Positions 34,501 through 43,826 of a DNA stretch of 64,000 nt are shown here, one piece after another; the stretch's first letter is position 1; each line of letters opens with the position of its first letter. A program made the translations under genes and the position numbers. Source of the stretch: a virus. The notes beneath the pieces were generated by a model. It ran no database searches, was not told the DNA's origin, and saw only the letters and a program-made list of their open reading frames with translations. The stretch is taken from positions 1-64,000 of IMG/VR virus record IMGVR_UViG_3300022227_000002. One strand, given 5' to 3'.

Positions 34501-37500
34501 GAACTGTAACACATATTTTAAAAGCAAACAAAATAGAATTAAATGTTATTACTTGTGACAAAAAAGAAGGTGTTACTGCTGTAGATCCTGCAACAGGATA
34601 CATAAGTCAATTTAAAACATCTAGAATTGCAAGTATTACTGATGTAAATGCAAAAATTATGGATTCAGGTCTTCAGGATAATGAAAAATTCTGGGTTGAT
34701 AAAAACGACAATAATAAATGGTCCGTATTGAATAATAGTTTTGTATATAGTTCACATCAAGAAATTTCTAATCCCAACTCTATAGCAAATACAGAGTTTG
34801 GTAAAGTATTAGCTAGTAATGATGCAAATAATATTTTAGTTGTAGGTGCACCAAATGATTCAGACGGTAAAGTTTTTGTTTATAAAAGAGGAGGCGATAA
34901 TTCAACATTTAATTTATTTCAAGTTCTTGAAACACCACCAGAAGATCCTGCGTTAAACAAATTAGATGTATTTGATGCTGGTGCAAAATTTGGATCAAGT
35001 GTAGCAATAAGTCCAGATGGAAAATATATTTTAGTAGGTTCTCCACAAGCCTCTAATGTTAGAACTTATTATAAAGGAAATTATGCTGTAGGAACTCCAT
35101 ATACAATAGAAGATATTATAAAATACAAAGAACAATTGTGGAAAGTTGTAAATCCTATATTACCTGAAGATCCTTCAGTAGATTTTACAACATTTGATAG
35201 TCACGTGTTTGCTAAAGAATCAACATATGATTCTGTAACAGGAAATTATACACCATTAACACAAATAATTTTAGGAAATTATATTTTTACAAATGCTACT
35301 ACAGATCATTTATTAATTAGAGCATCATTAGATCAATACCAAGGTACTAAAATAGGAGACAAATTACAATTAGCTTGGAATGAATGGAATACTTTTGTTC
35401 CTCCATCAGGAACAGCATACGAACCATTTAATGGTTATAATGCTGATGTTACTAATGCACTTCAAGGTGAACAAACAATTACAGAAAAAGTAGATGAAAT
35501 ATTAAGCATAGATCAAACTCTTAATGATTTAACAGTAGGTGATGCTATTGCCACTGACAGTGCAGATGGTACAGTAGCTTGGGTAAACAAAGTAGGTACT
35601 CAGTCTTTAATTTATTTGAAAGATGTTAAAGGTAATTTTTCAGCTACAGGAGATTTATTATTAGGATCTATAAATGTTGGAACATACCAACGTGTATTCC
35701 AAGAAGATATAAACTATTTAGGTGGCTGGTGGAAAATTAGTATTGGTGCAACAGTTAATAATTGGCCATACATTTCAGAAACAAATCCATATCTAGTAAT
35801 ATATGATATTATTAGACAAGGAATTACTAGAACAGCATTATCATATTATAATGCTTTATCCGCAACTCAAAATGCAGTTTTACCAGGTGTTCCAAGAACA
35901 TCTGAAATAGGAATTTTATCTTATTACAAAACTTATAGTATTGCAGGACAACCAGTGTTCCAGGGTTTAGTTACTGATCAAAGATTCTTTTTTAGATTAG
36001 GCACTGCATTTAATACTAAAGTTGCTGGAAATACTATTAATGGTTGGTTAAACACAATAAGAGATTCAAATAATACAGTGTTTGATCCAGGTGTAATGGG
36101 GTTAAACTTTAGCGATATTAACAAAGAACTTACAATAAGCGGTATTTGGAATGGTTACATAACTGTAGATGCTGAAGCAGATAATTTAGGTAACTTTTAT
36201 ATACCAACAGTAGGCAGTACTGTTAGAGATCAAACGACAATGAAAACTGCTGAAGTTACTTTTGTTAAAACAATCGACTTTAACAAAATACAATTATTTT
36301 TAAAAGATGCCACAGGTGCTTTCAAAAAAGGACTTGATGCAGGTGAATCAAGTGACATTTATTTAATAGGTACTCCAGATAGAAAAATAGGAACTTTAAG
36401 AGACGCAAGATTAGATGTTAATGGTCAAAGTGGACCATACTTTGTATTTGACTCTGGTAAAACATTAATTTCAACAACTAATACAGATATAGAAGTAAGA
36501 CATTTTGATAAAGAATATTGGTTCTATGATGAACAAACATTAGATGGTATAGCTAGATCGGCTAACATTCCTGGAGGTACTAATAAAGATTATCTTCAAG
36601 TGTATAATATTTCTGCTGGAGAAGGAACACAAAGCGGTAATGTTAATGAAGGTGCATATTCAGTTTATGAAATAGGAACAAATAATTTATTTGCTCATGC
36701 AGGAACATTTATAGTACCTGATACTAAAGATAATTTAAAAGTAGGTAGTAAAATAGAAATAAGAAAAGTAGGAGATGAAACTGTTGCGTATGTAGGAGCT
36801 TCGGGAGATTTATCATCAGCTACTCCTGGGAAAATTTATTTTGTTAAAAGAAGTACTACTAAAAATTGGGCACTTTCAACAAATCCTTTGTATATGGGCG
36901 TATTTGATCCAGCTCTTTCATATGCTACAGGTGAATATACAATTTATAATTCAGAATTATATAAAGCAAAAACAAATCTTGTTGCCGGTGCATGGAATTC
37001 AAGTTACTGGGAAAAACAAAGTACAGGTACAGATTATTTAGGATATATTCCTAATGATTCAGGAATAACATTAGAAGGAGATTCAACTCTCAATCAAAGT
37101 AATTTAGTAATGTTTGGTGATCAATTTGATGTTAATTCTACAGGAACAATTCTTGTAACTAATTTATTATACAGTACTGATGCACAAAAAGTTGCTGTAT
37201 ATAGATTACAAGAAGGACATTATACATATTCACAAACAATTACATCACCTGAAGATTCATCTCCTAATATAAATTTTGCGAATAGCGTAGCTATTTCAGA
37301 AGATGGAAGTATGTTAGCTATTGGTAGTCCTTTAAAAGACTTTGCTAATGCTGTTGATGCCGGAGTAGTTTATACATATCTACAAGCAAGTGGTGTTTAT
37401 TCATTGAATCAAAATTTAAGAAGTCCTGATAGTGAAAATTCAGAAAACTTTGGACACCAATTAGGATTTGATGGAAATACATTGGCAGTTACAAGTCTTA

Positions 37501-40500
37501 AAGGAGATATAACAGTTACCACTGCATTTGATACAGAAACTACAATATTTGATACTGGAGCAACAACATTTTATAAAGTAATGTCAGATAGTGGTGCAGT
37601 ACATTTATTTGAAAGATCAGGTAATACTTTATTATATGCTGAAAAATTTGTATACACAAATGATGGTGCTGTAGAATTTGGACGTAATACATTAATAAAT
37701 GATAATCATGTTTATATAGGTTTACCTACACTTACATTGGCTAATAGTAATAAAGGAACAGTTGTTAATTTTAGAAAAACTAAAGGCAAATCAAGTTGGA
37801 TGCAAACAGTAGAAGGTGCTGACCATGTAGAAGTTGATAAAATTAAAAGTGTATTCATTTATAACAAGAAAAATAATTCTGTTGTTGCTAATTTAGATTA
37901 TATTGATCCTGTATTAGGAAAAATTGCAGGTACAGCCGAACAAGAATTATATTATAAAACACATTATGATCCAGCAATTTATAATTTAGGAACTTCATCA
38001 GTAACAGTAGATACAAATAATCACTGGGCAGAAGAACAAGTAGGAAGACTTTGGTGGGATTTAAGCACGGTAAGATATTATTATCCTTATCAAGGTAATA
38101 TTATATTCAATAACAATCATTGGAATAAACAATTTATTGGTTCATCTGTAGATGTATATGAATGGGTAGAAACAACATATAAGCCTAGTGTTTGGACTAA
38201 ACTTTCAGATAGTGGTGAAGGATTAGCTTTAGGAGTAAGTGGTGCACCTAAATATGATGATACTGTATATGTTACTAGAAATACTTACGATAAAATTGCT
38301 CAAGCCACAAAACCTAAATATTATTATTGGGTTAAAAATAAACAAACTACACCAGATGTAGAATTTAGAAGTTTAAGTTCGTTAGCAGTTTCACAACTTA
38401 TAGATGATCCTAAAGGACAAGGTTACAAATATATTACGTTCTTTGATTCAAATAAATTTGCGTTAGTTAATTGTGAATCATTGTTATCAAATTCAGATGC
38501 TATACTTAATGTTCGTTATTGGACAATAGAAAATAAAGAACTTAATATCCATAATGAATATCAAGTTATGACTGAAGGGTTGTCTACTAGTAAACCTTCT
38601 TCGGAAATAGAAAAAGTTTGGCATAATAGTTTAATAGGTTATGACGAACAAGGAAATGCTGTACCTGATCCAAATTTAAGTAACAAATTAAAGTATGGAA
38701 CTTTATATAAACCTAGACAAAGTTGGTTTGATAATCATCAAGAAGCATTAAAACAATTAGTAGAAAGAACTAATTCAGTATTGAAACTTAATTTAATTGT
38801 AGATAAAGTAGATTTAACTAACTTATCTAAAGCAGAAATACAACCTACAGCAAATACTAAACTTTTTGATAAAACTGTAGACGTAGTAGGAGATTTAGCT
38901 TTTGTTGGAACAAATACAATTAAAAAAGCAGAGCTATTGCCAACAATTGTAAATGGTAAAATTACTGCTGTAACTATTTTAAGTGGAGGTAAAGGCTATG
39001 CAACTGTACCTACATTTGAAATTTCAGGAGACAGCGGAAGTGGTGCTGTAATAGAATTAACAATTGATGCTTCAGGACAAGTTGATACTGCAATTGTAAA
39101 AGTTAATGGAGAAGGATATACATCAAATACAAAAGTTGTTGTTAGACCTTATAGTGTACTTGTAAAAAGTGATGCAGAGCTTGGAGGTAAATGGGCAATA
39201 TATGGTTACGATACAAGTTTAAGTACTTGGAGTAGAACAGCTTCACAAAAATATAATACTGATCTTTATTGGTCATATATTGATTGGTATGACGTAGGAT
39301 ATAATCAATTTACGTCAATAGATTATACTGTTAGTCAATCATACTTGTTAGATTCTTTAAGTGATGAAATAGGAGATATTGTAAAAATAGAAAATGTAGG
39401 TACAGGTGGTTGGCTATTATTAGAAAAAATAGATAATCAACTTAATGTAGATTATACTGTAAATTATAAAACTATTGGTAGAGAAAATGGAACAATTGCA
39501 TTTAAAAATACTTTATATGATTTTGGTTCTAATACTGTAGGTTATGCGTCAACTAGTTATGATACTGTATTGTATGATAGACAACCTGTTCAAGAAACAA
39601 GAATAATATTAGAAGCTTTAAGAGATAAAATTTTTATTAATGATTTAGAAGTACATTATAATGAACTTTTCTTTGCTAGTTTAAGATATGCATTAAGCGA
39701 AAATAAATTAACAGATTGGGCATTTAAAACAAGTTTCATCAAAATAAAACATAATGCGGGTGATCTTAAACAAAAAGTAACTTATAAAAATGATAATCTT
39801 TCTAATTTCGAAGATTATATTAAAGAAACTAAACCATATAAAACTAATATTAGAGAATATGTAAGTTCTTACGAAAATGTAACGCCATCTAGTTCAGTTA
39901 TAACGGACTTTGATTTACCTGCTAGTTATGATGATCAAAATAAAATAGTACCTAGTTCAGCAAAATTTGTAGGTACTGCTTTAACAGGAACAAGTACAAT
40001 TGTAAATTATCCTGATAAACATTGGTTAGAAAATGTAGGATTTAAAATTACTTCATTTAATATAGGAGATAAAGGTAGTGGTTATATTACGCCACCAGCT
40101 GTTTCAATAACTGGTGGCGGAGGTACTGGTGCTATAGCTCAAGCATATATTAGTAGCGGAAAAGTAACAGCAATTAAAATTGTTAATGAAGGATTAGGAT
40201 ATTTAACAGCGCCTACAGTAACTTTACAAGGAGGAATTAAAGATGTAACTACAGGAACAGTTGCTAAAGTTAGTGCTGTATTAGGTAAGTCTTTAGTTAA
40301 AGTAACTCATCTTACTGTTAAATTTGACAGAACATCTGGAACATATTTAATAACATCATTAGCAAGAACAGAAACGTTTGCAGGAAATAATTCTGTATTA
40401 GATTATTATTTAAAATGGCCGATAGATTTAAGAAGAAATACAATCAAAGTAACTGTTAATAATATTGAAAGTTTATCAAGTGAATACACTTATGTTAATA

Positions 40501-43187
40501 AATTAGATACAACTAAAGATTATAACAGATATATAGGACATATTAAATTTATTTCACCACCTGCTAATTTACATTCTATTAAAATAGAATATATGATAGA
40601 TGCATCTAAATTACAAGCACAAGATAGAATTAATCTTTTCTATACACCAGCGTCAGGAATGCCGGGTAAAGAATTAGCTCAAATTTTAGATGGAATAGAT
40701 TATGGTGGAGTTGAAGTTAGAAGTTTAGGGTTTGATACTGCAACTGGTTGGGACACAGAATCATACATGGCAGGTTCTTGGGATACCTATGATGCAACTT
40801 TTGAAGATGAAATTTTAAAAATGGATGGTAGTACTAATTCACTTACATTAAGCAAAGCACTAGAAGATGGTATAGTTTATAACATTTATAAAAATGCAAT
40901 AAGAATAGATGATCCTAACTATGGAACAGGAAATACTGTAACAAATAAAAATGCAATGATGCAAAGTGTTACAGGTGATGGTTCGACAATGACTATTACA
41001 TTTGATACTGTACCAACAGTAGCTGGTGATCTAATTGTAGTTAGAAAATCTACTAGTGATGGTAGCTTCTTACCTGATCCAGAAGCTTATGATACTTTAT
41101 TAACAGGCGGTGATTTAACTTATTCAACTGCATCAGGATTAAAAGCAGAAGACATTATAGTAGAAGGAGATGATTTTGTATCGCATACAACTTCAAAAGG
41201 TCCAGAAGAATTTATACCAGGACAAGTACTTGATACTTTAGACATTCAAGTATTTGACAAAGGTGGAGAATCAGGAAGTAGAATTAGTAGTTACAATCAT
41301 ACAGGAGATGGTGTTACTACAAATTATCCATTTAGCGAATATCCACAAAGTTCAGATGCAGTATTTGTTTCAGTAGGTAATGTTTTACAAGAATCTAATA
41401 CTTATGTTGTGGACTATCCAAATAAATTATTGAAATTTAATAGTGCTCCTATATTAAATTCTAAAATTAATTTTGTGACTATGAGTAATAATGGAGAAAA
41501 AGTTTTAGACTTTGATACATTTACAGGAGATGGAAGTACTTTAGATTATGTAACAAGAGCAACATGGATTAATAATAGTATAAACACGTTTGTAAGAGTA
41601 AATGGTTTATCTGCTTCATACACTATTTTAGAATCAGATAGTTCTTATGCTGTACAAGGCAAAGTTGTTGTAAGATTTGCAGATGCACCTCCGGCAGATT
41701 CAGTTGTTAATATAGTTGTATACGCAAGTGCTAGTCAAACATTTAGTGAAGTTACTGAAGATAATTTTACAGGAGATGGAAGTACGGCTTCATTCCAATT
41801 AAGTCAAACGCCATTTAATCAAAAACCTTTATCATTTAATACAGTTGTTAGAGTAGGCAGTGAAGTTTTAAATGCAGGATTTACTAAAACATTTACATTA
41901 GATAATAATAGAGAATATGAATTTGAAACTTGGCAAGAAATTCCGGGATCAATACTTCCTGCAGATGTAAGAGCATTTTTAAATGGAGTAGAATTAATAC
42001 AAAGTCAACAATATACTTGGAACTCAGGTACTACTAGTATAACACTTGTAACTGGAGTAGGTGTTCCTGGTGATATTTTAAAAGTATTTGCTATGAGTAA
42101 TGGTCAATATACTTTAAATGAAACAACAGGAATGATTACATTTAGTACTGCTCCAAGCCAAGGATTAACTATTTCAGTTTACCAATTTAGTAATCATGAT
42201 ATAGCAAAAATAGAAAGAATTAATTATGATGTTGTTGCAAGATTAACTGTAACTGTAGGTACAGATGATTATTATATGTACAAACAATTAACTAATGGAC
42301 TTATTAAATTAAGACAATTAGCCGAAGATGCTCAATATGTTTGGGTAACTCTTAATGGAGAATTATTAGCTCCTAGTGTAGACTACAAGGTTACAAATGA
42401 TCAAATGTATTTGAAAATAAACAGATCATTGGCTACAAATGATGTTATAGATATTATACACTTTACAGCACCTAAATTTGTATCTAAATTTGGTTATAGA
42501 CAATTTAAAGATATGATGAATAAAACTCACTACAAACGTTTAGGTAATAATAACAAATATCAATTAGCAACTTCGCTTAAATGGACAGATCAAGAATTAG
42601 AATTAACAGATGCAACAGGTATAACAGAACCTAGTATAGCAAATAATATTCCTGGAGTATTGTTTATTGATGGGGAAAGATTAGAATATTTTGTTAAAGT
42701 AGGTAATATACTTTCACAACTTAGACGAGGAACATATGGAACAGGAGTAAAAGATACGCATATTGTAGGTGAAGAAGTATTAGATCAAGGACAGTTTCAA
42801 AATGTACCTTATAAAGATGAATTTTTAACTGAACAATATACAGCAGATGGTAGCACTAATGCAATTACTATTGGATTTACTCCTAAATCTGCTAACGAAT
42901 TTGAACTATTTGTAGGTGGTAAAAGGATGAGAAAGAATGATATTTCTGTATATGACCCAACACAAGGTCAAGATAGTCCTGAAGCCGATGTTACTTCCCC
43001 TGCAGAATTTACTGTAGACGGTATAAGCCCAGTTGTAACACTTACAACAACACCTATAGCTGGCACAAAAATAATAACTATAAGAAAACAAGGTAAAAAA
43101 TGGCAATCTGGCATTAAACCATTAAGTCAATCAGACAATGATATTGCTAGATTCTTGCGACAAAAAGAACTGGCTTTGCCGCAATAA
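28515..43187 (+). CDS. 7: Giant baseplate wedge protein, gp7-type head with many added domains
   Basis: 4890 residues (about 14.7 kb, 23% of the window); T4 gp7 is 1032. The first 160 (EFLPRYFRTPVNEKFLHSTLD...; HICWDKFYNFREYYWMPYGP) match the gp7 start. Downstream are modules visible by eye: four chitin-binding-like patches (residues about 1438, 1696, 2190, 2798; e.g. SPYTDYVMSDIVKHKEFYY), two sets of FG-GAP-like propeller repeats (about 2090-2180 and 2920-3060; FGSSVAISPDGKYILVGSP), two Gly-rich GYxTPPxxxIxGGxGxGA repeats (about 3490 and 3850), and five GDGST units (4153, 4262, 4336, 4418, 4776). The extra parts may bind glycans or form a baseplate-attached fibre. No separate gp8 is visible, so part may replace it. 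Confidence 0.85.
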   Translation: MAYDKDQKEFPLPAGDESNSLRKTSEFLPRYFRTPVNEKFLHSTLDQLLSPGSVQKLTAYYGRKSSKAHTTSDVYVPEVSADRENYKLEPSTLIKDNLEQTVFHKDYIDYINQIKALGGNADDHSILNKQEFYAWSPHICWDKFYNFREYYWMPYGPLTISIAGQQQNITSTYTVEVKNNVDSYAYLFTPDGLTQNPNLKLYRGQTYIFDVSTAGLPFTIKTVRSLSDDYLYTNGVSAQKVESGLVAFQVPESAPDLLYYGASNDINVFGELRIHNISENTYINVDTDVIGKKTYTLTDGTELSNGMKVHFTGNVTPTKYASDDWYVEGVGTAIQLINEKDLEISSIYSQTFDVPFDTQKFDRVGFGTATTYAIAKDYVVINKGSLDKNPWSRYNRWTHKSVIESSAKVNQEIPTFDESLRAKRPVIEFEAGLKLHEYGTKAKDSIDLIDTATTDVMSTIEGSIGYYVDGTLLVEGMRVLFTADTDLTVNNKIYTVKIITITSNGVATKQIALQEAADTTPNTNDVVLIKNGTKNIGKMYYYDGSKWKITQSKTKVNQSPLFDLFDSNGISYANTTTYTSTNFPGNKIFSYKEGTGTNDTELGFPLTYQSVTNMGDIVFNFNLINETFSYQTADTLTTIDTNTGLLRKYSDLATFKVISGWETADVKSSQRVIRQYDVSTQVNDFAVDVYERSGDINDLSVKVFVNHKIKRDTIDYAINRINGIAYIRFTKDLIAGDIVILKTKSATKKNTNGYYEFPKNLESNPLNNKVSTFTLGQVGDHVNSIVEEVPGFIGVSPGSNNLRDLGIISKYGRKFLQHSGLTNLAIYHLCNKENNIVKAIRYSQNEYGKFKRQFIEQAKNLGMDGTPANMVDEVLRRINKDKTKSMPFYFTDMVGAGGSKKTSITVGDPGNPYYALTNTFSLSELSDKSVLVYKNDVQLLHDTDYVFNSEGFIQIKTTLLKNDKLAIVEYDTTNGSYIPATPTKLGLYPKSVPSIYSDTTAITPINVIQGHDGSIEVAYNDYRDDILLELEKRIYNNLKVAYDDEVFDLHDFIPGHYRKTDYSLDAINKSLLVDFTNWLSFVGNIDYTENTYQTTHGSDPFVFNYGSMSSYDSKPLLGWWRGIYKQAYDTDRPHSHPWEILGFAEKPTWFDTVYGSAPYTSDNLILWQDLQDGAIREPNKNVVIKDNYKRPDLLKHIPVNSLGLLISPHDSNFSQEYVAHLTRDPFKFGDHAPVENAWRRSSDYPFAVMTSWILNQPSHAITVGWDRSRVIRNTAKQLVYKDTGSRIKLADLKFPNSISDENKVLTAGFVNYIYEYVETDLLTNYSDYRDNVKKIINQLAFKVRGYTKKDKFKLLLDSRTPLNTSNVFVPDENYDVILNTSSPIDVVTYSGIIIEKLAAGFTIKGYDKNAPTLKYFAPIKKQADPVIRIGGISSSFVNWGENKRYDVGMIAKFGDDYYSTKDQHISSTTFDGTKFIKLQELPIEGGASAYLRNNFETTISEIAYGSLFREIQDVFDFILGYGKYLESLGFIFDEFNKDIRAVANWQLSAKEFLYWTTQGWAEGSIISLSPLANKLKLKTKYCVGDNVFDNFYDYTLFKEDGTKLDKEFVRIVKQYNDYEIITKNTVNGIYYAKIPLVQKEHVVLMDNKTIFSDIIYDVESGYRQDRIKVLGYVTADWTGGLSIPGFIYDQANIIEWSPYTDYVMSDIVKHKEFYYTAKNKIKGSATFIDADWDRLDNKPKPDLLPNFEYKTNQFADFFDLDTDNFDSTQQRMAQHLIGYQKRQFLQNIINDDVSQYKFYQGYIQEKGTKNVLTKLFDALSSADKESVDFFEEWAIRKGHYGVSQGFEEVEYTLDDSKFRSNPQPFELTNTIDPLATDLVIRQKDSDVYLKPENYTHKPFPTKYESIPYLPTAGYVDPSDVKFIVAKYDDILNLDVAELKQGHYVWVGNYKNDWEVFKFSNTQAKLSKIEKSGDLILVTTQNTANVTVGEVFAIRVGTVTHILKANKIELNVITCDKKEGVTAVDPATGYISQFKTSRIASITDVNAKIMDSGLQDNEKFWVDKNDNNKWSVLNNSFVYSSHQEISNPNSIANTEFGKVLASNDANNILVVGAPNDSDGKVFVYKRGGDNSTFNLFQVLETPPEDPALNKLDVFDAGAKFGSSVAISPDGKYILVGSPQASNVRTYYKGNYAVGTPYTIEDIIKYKEQLWKVVNPILPEDPSVDFTTFDSHVFAKESTYDSVTGNYTPLTQIILGNYIFTNATTDHLLIRASLDQYQGTKIGDKLQLAWNEWNTFVPPSGTAYEPFNGYNADVTNALQGEQTITEKVDEILSIDQTLNDLTVGDAIATDSADGTVAWVNKVGTQSLIYLKDVKGNFSATGDLLLGSINVGTYQRVFQEDINYLGGWWKISIGATVNNWPYISETNPYLVIYDIIRQGITRTALSYYNALSATQNAVLPGVPRTSEIGILSYYKTYSIAGQPVFQGLVTDQRFFFRLGTAFNTKVAGNTINGWLNTIRDSNNTVFDPGVMGLNFSDINKELTISGIWNGYITVDAEADNLGNFYIPTVGSTVRDQTTMKTAEVTFVKTIDFNKIQLFLKDATGAFKKGLDAGESSDIYLIGTPDRKIGTLRDARLDVNGQSGPYFVFDSGKTLISTTNTDIEVRHFDKEYWFYDEQTLDGIARSANIPGGTNKDYLQVYNISAGEGTQSGNVNEGAYSVYEIGTNNLFAHAGTFIVPDTKDNLKVGSKIEIRKVGDETVAYVGASGDLSSATPGKIYFVKRSTTKNWALSTNPLYMGVFDPALSYATGEYTIYNSELYKAKTNLVAGAWNSSYWEKQSTGTDYLGYIPNDSGITLEGDSTLNQSNLVMFGDQFDVNSTGTILVTNLLYSTDAQKVAVYRLQEGHYTYSQTITSPEDSSPNINFANSVAISEDGSMLAIGSPLKDFANAVDAGVVYTYLQASGVYSLNQNLRSPDSENSENFGHQLGFDGNTLAVTSLKGDITVTTAFDTETTIFDTGATTFYKVMSDSGAVHLFERSGNTLLYAEKFVYTNDGAVEFGRNTLINDNHVYIGLPTLTLANSNKGTVVNFRKTKGKSSWMQTVEGADHVEVDKIKSVFIYNKKNNSVVANLDYIDPVLGKIAGTAEQELYYKTHYDPAIYNLGTSSVTVDTNNHWAEEQVGRLWWDLSTVRYYYPYQGNIIFNNNHWNKQFIGSSVDVYEWVETTYKPSVWTKLSDSGEGLALGVSGAPKYDDTVYVTRNTYDKIAQATKPKYYYWVKNKQTTPDVEFRSLSSLAVSQLIDDPKGQGYKYITFFDSNKFALVNCESLLSNSDAILNVRYWTIENKELNIHNEYQVMTEGLSTSKPSSEIEKVWHNSLIGYDEQGNAVPDPNLSNKLKYGTLYKPRQSWFDNHQEALKQLVERTNSVLKLNLIVDKVDLTNLSKAEIQPTANTKLFDKTVDVVGDLAFVGTNTIKKAELLPTIVNGKITAVTILSGGKGYATVPTFEISGDSGSGAVIELTIDASGQVDTAIVKVNGEGYTSNTKVVVRPYSVLVKSDAELGGKWAIYGYDTSLSTWSRTASQKYNTDLYWSYIDWYDVGYNQFTSIDYTVSQSYLLDSLSDEIGDIVKIENVGTGGWLLLEKIDNQLNVDYTVNYKTIGRENGTIAFKNTLYDFGSNTVGYASTSYDTVLYDRQPVQETRIILEALRDKIFINDLEVHYNELFFASLRYALSENKLTDWAFKTSFIKIKHNAGDLKQKVTYKNDNLSNFEDYIKETKPYKTNIREYVSSYENVTPSSSVITDFDLPASYDDQNKIVPSSAKFVGTALTGTSTIVNYPDKHWLENVGFKITSFNIGDKGSGYITPPAVSITGGGGTGAIAQAYISSGKVTAIKIVNEGLGYLTAPTVTLQGGIKDVTTGTVAKVSAVLGKSLVKVTHLTVKFDRTSGTYLITSLARTETFAGNNSVLDYYLKWPIDLRRNTIKVTVNNIESLSSEYTYVNKLDTTKDYNRYIGHIKFISPPANLHSIKIEYMIDASKLQAQDRINLFYTPASGMPGKELAQILDGIDYGGVEVRSLGFDTATGWDTESYMAGSWDTYDATFEDEILKMDGSTNSLTLSKALEDGIVYNIYKNAIRIDDPNYGTGNTVTNKNAMMQSVTGDGSTMTITFDTVPTVAGDLIVVRKSTSDGSFLPDPEAYDTLLTGGDLTYSTASGLKAEDIIVEGDDFVSHTTSKGPEEFIPGQVLDTLDIQVFDKGGESGSRISSYNHTGDGVTTNYPFSEYPQSSDAVFVSVGNVLQESNTYVVDYPNKLLKFNSAPILNSKINFVTMSNNGEKVLDFDTFTGDGSTLDYVTRATWINNSINTFVRVNGLSASYTILESDSSYAVQGKVVVRFADAPPADSVVNIVVYASASQTFSEVTEDNFTGDGSTASFQLSQTPFNQKPLSFNTVVRVGSEVLNAGFTKTFTLDNNREYEFETWQEIPGSILPADVRAFLNGVELIQSQQYTWNSGTTSITLVTGVGVPGDILKVFAMSNGQYTLNETTGMITFSTAPSQGLTISVYQFSNHDIAKIERINYDVVARLTVTVGTDDYYMYKQLTNGLIKLRQLAEDAQYVWVTLNGELLAPSVDYKVTNDQMYLKINRSLATNDVIDIIHFTAPKFVSKFGYRQFKDMMNKTHYKRLGNNNKYQLATSLKWTDQELELTDATGITEPSIANNIPGVLFIDGERLEYFVKVGNILSQLRRGTYGTGVKDTHIVGEEVLDQGQFQNVPYKDEFLTEQYTADGSTNAITIGFTPKSANEFELFVGGKRMRKNDISVYDPTQGQDSPEADVTSPAEFTVDGISPVVTLTTTPIAGTKIITIRKQGKKWQSGIKPLSQSDNDIARFLRQKELALPQ

Positions 43188-43211
43188 ATACACATAAGAA
43201 CTGGAGCGTAA

Positions 43212-43823
43212 ATGAACAATATTAAAGAAAACAGCGGCGTACTACTTCAAGGACATATTAAGATCCATGATCCGGAATCGGGCCATGTATTTGTTAGTAA
43301 AAGAAACGCCATACACTATGAAAATATGAGTCAAGCCTTAGCAGATAGTCTTGCTAATGCTGGACAAGGATTTATAAATTCTATGGTATTTGGTAATGGA
43401 GGAACGTCCATCGATCCAACTGGTATTATTACATATCTAACGCCTAATTCAACAGGAACTAATGCTAGTCTATATAATCAAACATTTACTAAAATAGTTG
43501 ATGATAGATCAGTATCAAATCTTGATCCATTAAGAAATAAACTTGAAACAAGACACGTTAATGGAACAAATTATACAGATGTATTGGTTACTTGTTTGTT
43601 AGATTATGGTGAACCAAGTGGACAAGATGCAGTAGATAATTCTAGTAATGTAGACGGATTATACGTATTTGACGAATTAGGTTTAGTAAGTTACTCCCCT
43701 AGTGGTACTGGAAATCTACTTACTCATGTAATATTCCATCCTGTCCAAAAAAGTTTAAACAGATTAATCCAAATAGATTATACTGTTAGAGTACAAAGTT
43801 TGACAGGATTTAACGAGGGGTAA
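43212..43823 (+). CDS. Baseplate/fibre-attachment structural protein
   Basis: 203 residues, beta-rich, no signal. Features: QGHIKIHDPESGHVFVSKRNAIHYENMS at the start (about 14-41), FGNGGTSIDPTGIITYLTP in the middle, and DYTVRVQSLTGF at the end. It sits between the giant gp7-like gene and the first fibre and is four bases before that fibre, so it probably links fibres to the baseplate (gp8-to-gp10 zone in T4). I recognise it as a recurrent gene in T4-like marine phages without a demonstrated role. Confidence 0.6.
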   Translation: MNNIKENSGVLLQGHIKIHDPESGHVFVSKRNAIHYENMSQALADSLANAGQGFINSMVFGNGGTSIDPTGIITYLTPNSTGTNASLYNQTFTKIVDDRSVSNLDPLRNKLETRHVNGTNYTDVLVTCLLDYGEPSGQDAVDNSSNVDGLYVFDELGLVSYSPSGTGNLLTHVIFHPVQKSLNRLIQIDYTVRVQSLTGFNEG

Positions 43824-43826
43824 TAG

